The position numbers were made by a program, and so were the translations under genes. Below, one piece after another: positions 1 to 12,400 of a stretch of DNA of 64,000 nt. The notes beneath the pieces are model-generated. The model saw only the letters and a program-made list of their open reading frames with translations. It was not told where the DNA came from and did not search any database. The stretch's first letter is position 1, and each line of letters opens with the position of its first letter. The stretch covers positions 62,001-126,000 of the forward strand of contig WFMF01000140.1 in the NCBI GenBank assembly GCA_011033025.1, given 5' to 3'. This DNA comes from Beroe forskalii (Eukaryota > Ctenophora > Nuda > Beroida > Beroidae).

Positions 1-1356
1 AACATCGTTCAGCTGGAGGAACGTACACACGAGATTTTCATACTTCCCGTAGTCCGTCAGTTCGTAGGACCGGGTATCCCATTCCATGACCTTGATTTTA
101 CTCTTATCGAAGCATTTGTTTTCCAGCTCCAGCCGTTGTCGCTGGAATTCCGCCACTTGCTTCGCCACGTATTCCGCCCCCAGAGCCGCGATGTGGCGGT
201 CGAGGGTGGCGTTGAAGTGGTCGTACACCTTCTTATCGAGCGCAAGGTGCTCGAAAATGTTTTTCCGGGTTGAGTCCGGGATGCCATCACTTTTTGACTC
301 GTTAGGCGCGACGTTACGGTTCAAATACGTGATATCGTCAAAGGTCCACCCCATCATTTCCTTAAAAACTATCAGCGATTCATCGAGTCTCTCGCTTATC
401 ATGACCAAATCCATTTCAGCGTCAAGGAATTTCACAAACCTACACATCTTTTCCTCGATGGAAATCCCATTTAACCCTGAAGAAAACCTCCGCCAGCCCA
501 AATCTGTGGGCGGTGCGTTTTTCTCTGTCGGATAAATCTTACCCCCCTCCAAGTACTTATCAATCAGCTGACCCTTCGTCAGCCCGTTACCCCACATCAT
601 CCGCATCTTCTTCTCCTCCCCAAAGTAGTAAAAAGACGAGGCAAGCTGGGTATCCGGAGACCGGATTATGGTCGTGTAGAACGTCTCCTTTTTCGGTAAA
701 ACCTGGTGTTCCCCGTTAGCGTTGAACGTCCCATGCGTGACCTGCATTTCCCACTGCCCGCCAGGCCGAGGCTGGAGGAGACTTCCCACCTGAATGTTCT
801 GAGAGATCTCCCCCAGCCAGTGATCGTACGGCTTCATCACGAAGTTTAGTTTCCGACGGATGCCGTAGAGGTAGAATACATTAATCAGGGTGGACGTGGC
901 GCTCTTGTGGGTCTTCAGGAACATTAACTTGGGTTTACCAAGGTAGAGATTCGTCTTGGGTTTGTCACCAACATTCTCCTCAACACCACTCAATGCATCG
1001 TGTGTAACTCCCTGATTCTCTGAACCTTCTTCAGGGGAGGATAATATGGTCGTTGTTGATGGGGTCACTGGGTCTGTGACGTCATGACCAGTCTCAGAGA
1101 GAGTCCTTTCTTGAGAATCCTGATAATTAGAGAGTGTATTTTCTTTAGAATCCTTGTGAGAGATTCCCTCTCCTTCTCGGGAATCCTGATCAGGAAGTTG
1201 GTTTTTCTGGTCATTGTTCTGGTTATTGCAATCCTGATCGCTGGTGAGACTGAAGGTGGTGACTGTGGCAGGGTACCATTGGGTGCAGTAGAAGAGGGTC
1301 AGCGAGCCAATGAAGAGGCATGCTATCGTGATGACCACTCGGTTTCTACAATGCAT
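1..1356 (-). CDS. Galactose 3-O-sulfotransferase-like (Gal3ST family), 3' end beyond window
   Basis: Reading the minus strand from an ATG at 1356 gives one open frame of about 452 codons running off position 1. An in-frame TAA lies 21 nt upstream of the ATG, which supports this start. The protein looks like a type II Golgi enzyme: a short basic N-terminus, one membrane segment (about residues 7-23), then a low-complexity Q/N/D/S/T-rich stem to about residue 140. The catalytic part follows. FLKTHKSATSTL near residue 145 is the 5'-phosphosulfate-binding loop typical of Gal3ST/cerebroside sulfotransferases, and TIIRSPDTQLASSFYYF near residue 228 is the 3'-phosphate-binding motif. Known family members move sulfate from PAPS to the 3-OH of galactose on glycolipids or glycans. 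The donor-site motifs are intact; acceptor specificity cannot be read. The part present is in one exon. It may lie inside an upstream SMG1 intron on the opposite strand. Confidence 0.85.
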   Translation of the reverse strand, partial: MHCRNRVVITIACLFIGSLTLFYCTQWYPATVTTFSLTSDQDCNNQNNDQKNQLPDQDSREGEGISHKDSKENTLSNYQDSQERTLSETGHDVTDPVTPSTTTILSSPEEGSENQGVTHDALSGVEENVGDKPKTNLYLGKPKLMFLKTHKSATSTLINVFYLYGIRRKLNFVMKPYDHWLGEISQNIQVGSLLQPRPGGQWEMQVTHGTFNANGEHQVLPKKETFYTTIIRSPDTQLASSFYYFGEEKKMRMMWGNGLTKGQLIDKYLEGGKIYPTEKNAPPTDLGWRRFSSGLNGISIEEKMCRFVKFLDAEMDLVMISERLDESLIVFKEMMGWTFDDITYLNRNVAPNESKSDGIPDSTRKNIFEHLALDKKVYDHFNATLDRHIAALGAEYVAKQVAEFQRQRLELENKCFDKSKIKVMEWDTRSYELTDYGKYENLVCTFLQLNDV

Positions 1357-4300
1357 CCTGGGGGGATGGAGTGGTTACTGATTAGTGGAGGGTACACTTC
1401 AGGGAGATAGGCCCATAAAAAAGGCCCTACCCTACTTTTCCGGGACTAGGTTTTTTGGGCTGCATCCCCAAATCCAGCTGTTGGCATCTATGCACCATAT
1501 TATGAGCACCTACATTCTACAATCAAAATGAGATTGAATGGCATTCACAAAAACTGATTCCAGATCGAAGCTACAGATCTTTTGGAACCAGATCAAAATG
1601 ACACCAGCATTTCAAACCCCTTGCAACCTCAAAGTGTCGCCTCAAGCGTCAACCAAGGGAGCAACCGGCAGAACATTTTCTTATTTTATACTCGCACGAA
1701 AATTGAAAGGTTTGAAATAAAACGAAAATAGAACTATGGTGCCTGGCGCCTGGTGATATATGATCGTGACAAATTTTGGACACATTGCATCCATTGCACT
1801 TAAAATGTTTTGAATGATACTGGTTCCATTTTATAACAAGAAAAGTGTCTCCCTGAACATTGGTAATTCGAACCAATGTTTTAACTCTGCTTGGCCACTA
1901 TTGTTTCACTATTTTAACAGGATATTGTTACTTGTGTGAACCACCGATCCCCCCTTGGTTCGATGCCCCTGAACAGATGTATCTAATTTTGACCCGAAGA
2001 GCGAGCCGCGAGGGTCTCAACCAATATGGACGGAATCAAGCAAATGTCAACGTATTATAGACCGATAAAACGTCAGAGGGTCCTACAAAATTCAAAATAA
2101 CAAAGCCTCTAGAAGATGTTCTTGGGTGCTTGTAGCCCTTCTCAGAACCAAGCGTCATCGGCCCGGAAACAACGCACATATTATTATATTCTACATATAT
2201 ATATATAAATACGTAACGCACGACACACCAAAAAAACAGCGCATATATTATAAACATATAACGAAACTTAGTTTTTGTTCTGTCAAAAGTATATGAAGAC
2301 TTGATATAGGCAAATCATCAAACAATCTTGCAGCTGAAAAGTGAATATGATATACCACTCAGGTCACGTGTCATATTATTAAGTCACATGACATATTACT
2401 GAGTCACGGGGTGCAGTATGTGGCGGAGAGTCATATCGTCATCATTATGCAATAGAATGGCGATTTGAAGTCGCTGAAGGTCTTATGCTGGTATTATCTG
2501 TGTATTGCCCATATTTTGATAAAAGGGCGTAATTTCTTTCTCGAGTTCATAATTGATTGAAGGTTGAGAGGGATCAATATAAGACGCACCATGATTATAG
2601 CTGTGGTTGAGAATGATGTAATTATCAAAGTTCAAAGTGACAAATTGATGAATGTGATGACGTATGCCGCTTATTGGAATGTCAGGCAATGAACAACAAG
2701 GCTAAAGCATTGAATAATATTTTGGAGCCTTATTCTCTTATTAAAATGGTTTAAAACAAATGCAAATCGAGGTTATGTAAAGCTAATAATGAAGTTAGAG
2801 CCTTTTTAAATTCAAAAAATGACATTCTGCAACGAAATACTTTTGCCGAATTGCTTACCGAATTGCATAGATCGGTAAAAGTTTATTGGAAGCATCCAAC
2901 AAGAACTATACCTACTGCTCTACTGGGACAATGGACAATATATAGATCTACAAACGTAGAAAAGGGACAGTTCCTGTTGTTTTAAAATAAGAAGGAGGCT
3001 TCGAGCTCACAAAGGCTGCACAATATAAACCTCAACACATTTAAACACATGAGCAGCAATATTTAACCGAGAAATAATGAGCCCAGAGCTTCAATGCCAT
3101 ATTCGTCGCACTCGAAAAATAGGCGGTAAAACGCCATCAATTATCCCATATAAGGCATGATAATGACGTCACTCTGAAAACCCGTATTGTTCATATTTAG
3201 GATCTTTAGAGTGCAGGCGTATGCCCGTGATAATGTTTAATTATACAGGCAAAGTCCATATATAATGGAACAAGCAAAACAGGTCACTTGTTTGCAAACC
3301 GTATAAAGTCTATTTGAAAAGTACAAAGTTTTTCAGTTCACTGTTTCTAATTAAGTGGTGTACTAAGACGCCAAAGTTATCATTATTAAAGAAGAAATGG
3401 TCATTGAAAACAAATAGTTTTCATCATATTGGAGCTCTAGAAGAATCAACTATCGGCAAATTTTGTTGATTTCATAAACCGCGATAGAATTAAATATAAT
3501 AAAAAATAAATTTAAGAATTTAATTCGTTTTCAAATAGGCAACGAAAATCGTGTTGCAAAAACTTTAATAAATCAGAAAAATAATACGAATATTATGAGG
3601 GGCGTGGTTCACAAAATTAAGACTCATTTTCCATGAAAATGACACCTAAAAAATTTTGAGGTTAACAGCACTTACTGTCTCGCAAAATTAAACTTTCGTG
3701 CAAAATTCCTTCTGCCATTACGTTAGTGAAATAAAAATTTGGAGAAAATATTGGGTCACCTGAGAGGGTCATGCAAAAAATTCATTTTTCAAAATTTACA
3801 AAATTCAGATGAAAAAAGCAATTCATTCGTTTCACCCTAAGGGGCGTGGGAATCTTTCAAAAATTAAAAAAATTGCTTATGATGATAACATGTTTGCAAG
3901 TAAAATAATTAAGCTGATATCTGTTACTAAATTATCTACTAAATCTCGAAAACTATCAAAAACAAATACATGAATCGGGGAACTAACTAGTTAAATATTG
4001 AAAATAAATAAAAAGTGAATCAGAAATATAGCAATGTAAATATTATGTTGTTTTAAAATGTCCATGAAATTGAACAATTTATTCACAGCATTATCTCACT
4101 AGGTTCTGAAATACGTTGTTGAAAATCAAGAAAATGAAAATAAATCACACTAAATTTATAAATTAAGAACATAATTTTATTTAAAATAAAATGAATATTT
4201 AAATAATTGCTGCCCTGAATAAATTCTACTAAATCTCGAAAACTATCAAAAACAAATACATGAATCCTAACTTAATTTATAAACGGAATCAGAAAAATTT

Positions 4301-6438
4301 ATTTGTTTTTCATAATCAAGAAAATGAAAAATAAATTGTGAATAAATAGAATGGCTGAATAGGTAAATCTTGGCCCTGAATAAATAGAAATTATTGATTC
4401 TCACGAGGAGAATGGCTTGGGAGTGCAATAATTCCATTATTGTCATATTTTGCACCATACGCAATAATTCCATTAGCGTCATGACCATACGCCGTGCTCT
4501 TAGTGTATTAGCAAATTAGAGGAGAGCAATACTGTAAATTAATTAACGCCTACAAGTACCCTCAAAAATTGGCTAATATAGCATTTAGCCGATTATGTAA
4601 ATCATGATGTACTCGTGAACAGAGAGCCTCCTTCCAAACACTTCTGGGGAACATCCCATGGGCTCATGTTATTATTCGAAAGGAGAGCCAGCTGTTGTCT
4701 ACTGTTTAATAAAGTGGGGCAATGAAATGCGCGAAAAAACAAACAGTAAGCCGTTGTCTGCTGTTGATACCCCGCGCGCCCCGAAAAATAGGCGGTTATT
4801 TTCAACAATTTAGCAGCGCGCACAATGTTAATGACGCCATTGTAACCGCATATTCATTCCGATCGTAAAATAATTTATAGCGGGACAATGAAAAGCTCGA
4901 AAAACAAACAGTAAGCATATTTTTCACGTTCTTGTTATTAACGAAGGACGTAATTTAAAAGTAAAACACTTATAAACGGTCACCCATTCACTCAAACGAC
5001 CAAGGAGGCGGGTAATGCTACTGTTAACTGTCTCCTGAAAGTCCTTAGTCCCTAATGTTTAGATTGTTTTAGTATTATTATAATTATATGCTCATTTTAG
5101 TCAACAGTATAAGTGTAATAATGATCTGTGGAGCCTCGAAGGGGCGAGCCTTTATAACGAACCGTTTTAAGTTAATAAGCGAAATAACAATGTTCGTTAT
5201 GACGTGTAAATGATTGAGTGAAAACCCTCCCGAGACACTGTAAAGGTCATCTGAATAAACGAGGTAACACAAAGAAAACATGACATTACGCTCGATTGTC
5301 AATGATTATTCTTTAGCAATTTTTCCACATTATGGTAATTTTTAAAAAGATTATTCCGATTTTCAAGGGACTGGCATGCGCTGAGAAAATACAAGTTATT
5401 TTTCCTTTGAGTTTTGAGGGAATGTCCCATAAATGCGGGTCTATAATACATAGACACTTGCCTGATCGGGTCCATATTGGTTTATACTCTCGCCCTACGG
5501 TCTCGGGCGGATACATCTCTCGAGCTTTCGCCATCGGCAACTATCCCAAAATGGAGCCGATAGGCGCGTTTCTGTGTATAATTTTGAAACTCTGCTGAAA
5601 ATTTAGACTACTTGAAGCATCTTAATTGAGCTATAGCCGGTTACTATAATTGAAATCAAAAGAGTAATAAAATACAGTAACCATTAATGGAACGACAGCT
5701 AAATCACTCCCATGGAAATGGTTATCAATTCGCCGGACAAAACTATAACGTAATCGAGATACCTTTCATGACATTGTAACGTATTTTCATTCAAATCGTG
5801 CGATGATGGAATGAATGGAACATTTTGAAATTTTTAATAACCTAATAAATATGTAGTATTGTATACATGTGATAGTATTCACTTTAACCCGCGTATGAAA
5901 TTTCACGTCACCTTTACTCTACTCGCGAGAAATAGGCGGTTATTTAGATATTCTCATCAATATTTGGAAGCGGGCATAATGCTAATGATGCCATTGCCAT
6001 TTTGATACTGAGCGTATTAATATTCGCGTGTACTATGCTACATCTGATATAAGTGCGTCAATTCTCATGTCGTAGTGATACGTAATGAAGGTTTTCAGTC
6101 TTCAAACTTCCCAACACTTTATGCAAACTCACTTATAGACAATAAATATAACAAGCTTTGCAGTGGATCGTGTGTTATCGATATATTCATCCCACTCGGC
6201 TAACGCCTCGTGATACAGTTGTCGAAACAAACTCCAATTCTACAGTGGATTCCTGACTCTTGTAGAAAATGCCAGTTTAGCCCATTTCTATGGTGCATAC
6301 ATGAGCTTTTTAAATTGGTATCTTATAAAACAAGTCTACGTCTTAAACCACTTAATTTTCGTTCAGGGATTTTAGAGAGTTTGTTTTGAGATTTTGCTTT
6401 CAAATCATTATTATACCCTTCTCATTTTGTGTTTTCAG
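1357..6438. other. Non-coding stretch with dispersed repeats, no gene seen
   Basis: About 5 kb, AT-rich, with no exon I can support on either strand. It holds three diverged copies of an 'AATAGGCGG' inverted-repeat element (about 3107-3190, 4768-4850, 5921-6005) and a partial direct duplication (3936 and 4227). It also has a shorter direct repeat around 4711-4749 and 4880-4915. Because the next plus-strand exon is internal to SMG1, at least the right part should be SMG1 intron. No kinase-domain exon was found here. Confidence 0.6.
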
Positions 6439-9400
6439 GGGTGTTTGCTGAGGTGGTAAAGGACGCAAACAGTGCGACCAGAAAGGAACTGGAGTTAAGT
6501 TCGCTGTATTCACTGCTGACCTGCCGCATTGTGGAGATGAACGTGCCTCTGAAGTCTAACAAACTCGCTTTCACGGGTAAGATAGAGTGTCTTAGTTAGG
6601 GTTAGAATTGAAGAATGATGATCTGAAAAAGAAACTCTGGCTATCAAACTCGCTTTCACGGGTAAGATAGAGTGTCTTTACTTAGTTAGGGTCAGAATTG
6701 AAGTATGATGATGAAAAAGAAACTCTGGCTATCAAACTAGCTTTCACGGGTAAGATGTTGTTTGTATAAGTATCTTAACGATTGTATGTAAAAACTTAAA
6801 ACGTCTGCAATATCAATCATATATTTTACTGCCCTCATGAAAGCGTCATTCTTAGATTTATTCTTATAATTGGAAATCCAACTGAAGGCTGATTGATCAT
6901 TATTTCTGCTTATATCGAAAAATTCTGCCTTGAAAATTGAAAGAAAAGAAAAGAAACAATCGCAAATGTAAGAAAGTAAGAAGTAATGAAGTATACAGGC
7001 TGCAATTATAGATGCGTGAAGTAACGGCTCTTTTGAGCCTCAATTTTCATTTTTCAAGAAAATTGCTACTTTTCTCTGTTTTTTCATTAACAATCACCAG
7101 TAGTCAGCGATAGGAATGCTTGACGACACGCTGGGGGTTCACATAAAATAGAAATAGTTAACGGAACTAGAAAGCCAAAAACTAAATTCTCCAAAACTAA
7201 AGAGGCTAAGTGAAATGTTAAGAAACCAATATCATTAATACTTCAACTGATTACGCTGCAATATGCTACTGTAACGAATATACTGTAAGTACTGTAAACT
7301 TGATGACGGCGGGAGGGGTTAAAAAGAGCTGAAAATTGATTACTTTTCAAGTAAATTAGCGTCAACGATCCCTATAAGAATGGCAAACTAACGGCATGTT
7401 TGACAGACAACGACTACGTTTAGTCACGTAAGCGGAGGCTGGTGGATTTTCCGGGAGCTTTTCCATGTGGCATCGTGTCTTGATGTGGTTTACTAATAAT
7501 ATATATATATACAAGTAAACAACGAGCAGTTGAGAGTGACGTCATTATCCTGATAAAGAATGGGGAATTGATGACGTTAATGCGAGTGATTTCGGTGTGT
7601 TTTTATACCTTGTTTTAGTATAAAACCAGTGTGGAGTGTGTGAAGAGTGTGGACATTATAGTTTTTATAAATACGATTAAAAAGCAGTCAATGGAGGTAC
7701 TCTTTTTGTCTTGGATAATACGATGATTGCCAGCATTATTTGATAAATTGCATGCAAATCATAAAGGAAGACACCGTAAAACACTCTGATGCCAACTGTA
7801 ATAGAGCAATGAAATCGACGTTTACTTTTTAATAAGCATCGAAATGACAAGTACACAAGGACAGCAAATGTTGTTTTTTGTGATTGGTCCGTTTATCAAA
7901 ATGTTAATTAGAATAGTGCATTGTTATCATATCATGAGTCATGACAACACTTCATGCAATCAAGTTGGCATCATGTGACAACTTGACTGGTTGTCAAAGA
8001 CAATCGTTTACGAAATCGTGGTACTTACACTTTGAAAACTATGAACTATAGGCAATAGTATTGCTTCATCTTTCAACTCAAGATCAGTTGTCGATCAAAC
8101 AATATAAAATAAAATAACAGCATTATAATTAACAATATATAAAATAACCGTCTGGGATCTTTTGCACATCACTTTTACCTCCACTTGATGGCTCGCTGGG
8201 CAATTTGTTTCTTATGTCTAGTCTAATCGTAATTATTTCATATTTTATTTTATGATGGACGATTTTTCAACAAACTGGCCAACTTCACAGTACACAACGA
8301 ATTATTCATACTGAAATTGCAACGATATAAGTGCGAATTGCAGCTGTTTGGGATGTAAAAATTTGTACAACCGTCTTGCACAGGAGAGCATTCATAGAAT
8401 TCATAGACACGAGCATGGTCGGTTCATTAAGGATACTTCCCGAGGGCGCTGCAAGAGGAATTTATCCGATTTATTGCATCCGATTTATACTCACGAGGGT
8501 CAAGGCAATATGGAAAATGGACATTGGACACCGATGCAAACTGATGCAAAAAGAAAGAACATAATAAAAGGTAGAGTCGACGGAGTATATAGTCAACGAC
8601 AAAATGTCCTAAAACCTAAAATCCTCCTAAAACCTAAACCCGTTTCAGGTTCAATTGACTCCATCTACAAGTCAGTGCAGTGTTTCTCCGATGCCTTGGC
8701 TAAGCAAGCACCTCTGGAAACGGGCACGGCGAATGTCATTGACAGACAGAGTCTCCTGGTGGAAGTGAAAAGTGACCCTGATCATGTGCTCTGGCAACTC
8801 CAGGAAAGGTGGGTTTGAGTAGTTCTCAAGAGGTGTTGAAGTTTAAACGAAATAACTCATACGAGAGAATTGTTTTCAGAAGCTTTCCAAAATCATGTGA
8901 TCATCGTCGTGAGCTGAGAAGTGAGAGTGAAGGATGGTTTAGAGTAGGTTTAGAATACCTACAATAGTAGATTTAAAATACCTTAGGAAGAATACTTTGT
9001 AAATTTAATCAGAAATAGGACGAGTAGAGTGGTTACGAACATCTTCAATTGTAACAATAAAAACGTCGTGTTCTTTAATTGTTACAATTGAAGATGTTCG
9101 TAACCACTCTACTCGTCCTATTTCTGATTAAATTGACGATGAAATCCCTATTCTACACACCAATACTTTGTAAAAATATGACATTTTTGTTACGCATTAA
9201 ACTTTTGAATGAATTGCAAGTAATACATAACAGTCTGATTTCATGCGGCAGAAAATTGAAAGAAATGAAATTTCTTCAAATCGATAAGAGTAATTCACCT
9301 TACAACTACTATTCCCGTGTACATGGGAAGAATGAAATGAGGTTATGTACTCTCAGAGCTACAATAGTGGGGGAATTTAGGATTGAGGACCGAATCGTGC

Positions 9401-12400
9401 GGAGACTAGTTCAATGTTATTACATTATGTACACCCATTGTAATAAACATAATCAATTAACCCTCTCTGAAAATAATAACATGTTCCTTCTTATTGTTTT
9501 GGGAAATACAATTAGATATAATACCTTCAAGCACGTTATTTCCGATAACCCTCATGGTGCTTCATGATTGATAACCTTCATGTGCGTGGAGAGTATATTG
9601 TCAGCATACGGTGATAATCCGTTCTCATGAGAGAATTATATCCCATAATACCTTCTAGACATTTCAAACACTGTATCCCGCTAATTATCGAGCGAGCACC
9701 ATGTTTCATAACAACTTCGCGACATTTCCCAGACTGTGTCTAACTTGCCCGGGCATGTTATGTGTCGCGCACGAACAATAGGCGCTTGGATCGTTACTGC
9801 TGGTACCAATGTGAGGGCATATTGTTTGTGCGCGACTTCTTAGTCGGCACCCTCGACAGAGCCTTTCAATATTTCAAATGTTTTTTGTGATTACAATTAT
9901 CACACGTTGTAGTGTTGTTTTAAGGACGTTTCAGGTCAAGAAAATATTCCCATTCATAGTTTTCAAAGATGTGTCATTCTTTGAGTTTGCATTTCAGTGT
10001 TCAGTGCTTTTTTAAATTACACAATATCCAGTCATTTCTCAAAAGATGCGTGCGTTATTTCAACCAATTTCAATTTCTCGTTTTGTGGATTTTAGTTGTG
10101 GCTCACGAAAATGTTCGGAGTTTGCTAGTTCCTGAATCAGAATTCATAGTGTCTTCAATAGTTAAATCATGGTTTGATTGCGACTCATGCCTATACACTA
10201 AGTTTGGAATTGAATTGAATTTTGCAGCCTTGGTTCTGACCAATATCTGAATATGTTTTCACAAATCACAAGTAGAAAGTTCGAGTAGAGCACTGTTGCC
10301 CCAGTTTATTAGACATTTTGCCAACCTTTTTAACTTTTTCTACCTACTTTACGATCTGATGCTTCTGACCTATGATTTATGTGGATACATATCAGCCCTC
10401 GGACCTGCCACAGCTTCATAGATCATCAATATCCTGTTCCTGATTTAAGAATTTCAGTCTACTTCAGTGTTCAATCTGTTGTTTCTTTGATAGTTGTGCT
10501 GTTATTTCTGACATTTTGCTGCAATAACTCTCTGTTGGTTGAAAAAATTCGAAGATTTATACTCAAACTTTCAACATTTACTTTCTAGAAGAGGTAAATC
10601 TCTCAAAAAGCTCCCGAGAGTGAGTATTGGACATACATTTCACAGTCAAATAATTGGCCCCGACTATTTAACTGCTTTTCACATGAAAATCGCAGAAAAT
10701 TCATCCTTCAGACATTATAACAGATAATACCTTGGTACTTTGAGACGTTGCAGGCAAACGCTCACTTCGTTCGAGCGTTGTCACGCGGCGCTCAAAGTAC
10801 CAAGGATGCATATTAGTGCATATTGTACGAGGCGAAGCCGAGTTCAATATACACAATATGCATCGAAATGATGTCCTATAGTTATATTATAGGGTGAGCA
10901 CAATATAAGTATGCATAAGCATGTGGAAACTGAGGGAACCTTATAATAACGATAATAAGTTTTGTTTATGAACTGTATTTCATAGAGAATACTCAGAGCT
11001 TGTAGTTTGCACAGTGTACTCTAGAGTACGTGCTTAGAGAGGTGTGACGAGTCGTACAGTTACGAAGATAAAATGTGTATTGAGTGAAAAATGCGGCTCA
11101 AAAAGTGCTCGTGGTGTCAGTCAAATTTTCTAATTCAAGGTTTTAAAAACCCCGAGGGGTTTTGAACTTTTATTAAAAACCTGAGGGAGCTTTGATTCGT
11201 AATATTTGTTAAATTTTGGTCCCAAATTCTTGTAACAAAAGAATTGGGACGCAGAAGAGTGGTGTTGCAGACACAGCGGGGTCCCGGGGAGATCGAGGGG
11301 AGCGGGGTCCCGGGCACTCTAGAGGGATTATTAAAATCTGTATCCTTCAAAATTCAGGATATTTGGATTTCATGACCAATCAAATCATTGAACAGAGACC
11401 AGATGGGACTACTCACCATTGACAATTTGACAAGATTTGTCAAGAAAAATATTTGCTTCTGCTGTCGACTTTTTCTCGGCTATGAGGAAGTATCGGCACT
11501 ATCATCTAAGGTAATTTCAAGACTTCGTGTATCTGACTGAAGTTCAAAGGTCAGCTAGTGTTTTAAACATAGGTTACTGATGTGGGACTATTACTCAATA
11601 TATGTGTGCAGATCGATCAAATGAAGGGTCGATAAAACGCGCGATTTTCCTGTTTCGGCGTTTACTTTTTATAGAAATTCTATCATAAGTTAACGCGCAA
11701 ACAGTATAATTGATCGATAATTTGATCGATGCATCTGTACACATATGCGTAATAAGAAGGATTTCAAGTAAGATTCGTGCGAGAAAAACAAAAACTCTTA
11801 CAAAAACAATATAAAATATCTTTAGCATCTCGTTAAAATGCTTGTTTTACCTTTACGTTACCAATGTATGTACTTGTTTGGACTTATCAGCACACAAAAA
11901 CGAGGGCAAAAGCTGGTAAACGCTCACAAAAATAGCCAAGTTATTGTACCCGAGTAGAATATAATACGGTAATCGTGTTCCAAACTGGGTACATATTATG
12001 TGTACATCCATGAATTTGTGTGTGTATGTGTGCGTTTGTGTGTGTGTGTGTCTATATGATTGTTTGTCTGTCTGTTTATTTGTCTGTTTGTGTCTGTTTG
12101 AACGACGGACTCGTGTGTGTCTCGGTTGTCGGTTGGCCGGGTGTGAATCTCATTGGACATCAAAACAGCAATTATCATCTATCTTCAACAAAGCATTTCA
12201 AGACATAAATATATGCCTTTACCACTCCAAGTGAAACTGTCTAAAGTAAGCGAATCCTAGTTACATGGATGTACAGCTGTAGTGGTGTACTTACCAAGCA
12301 ACCAGTTACTATATATATTGGTCCTGGTTCAAGCAATACTCGGGTGGTGATGACGTCATCATCATGGTTTAAAGTGGCGAACTGATTACGTCAATCTGTC

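Noticed and set aside
57-535. ORFs of 77 and 149 codons at the left edge
   Set aside because: Shadows of the Gal3ST-like reading frame, which alone carries the sulfotransferase motifs.
9079-9567. 162-codon plus-strand ORF
   Set aside because: It begins inside the perfect hairpin, has AT-driven composition and no domain, and lies in an SMG1 intron.
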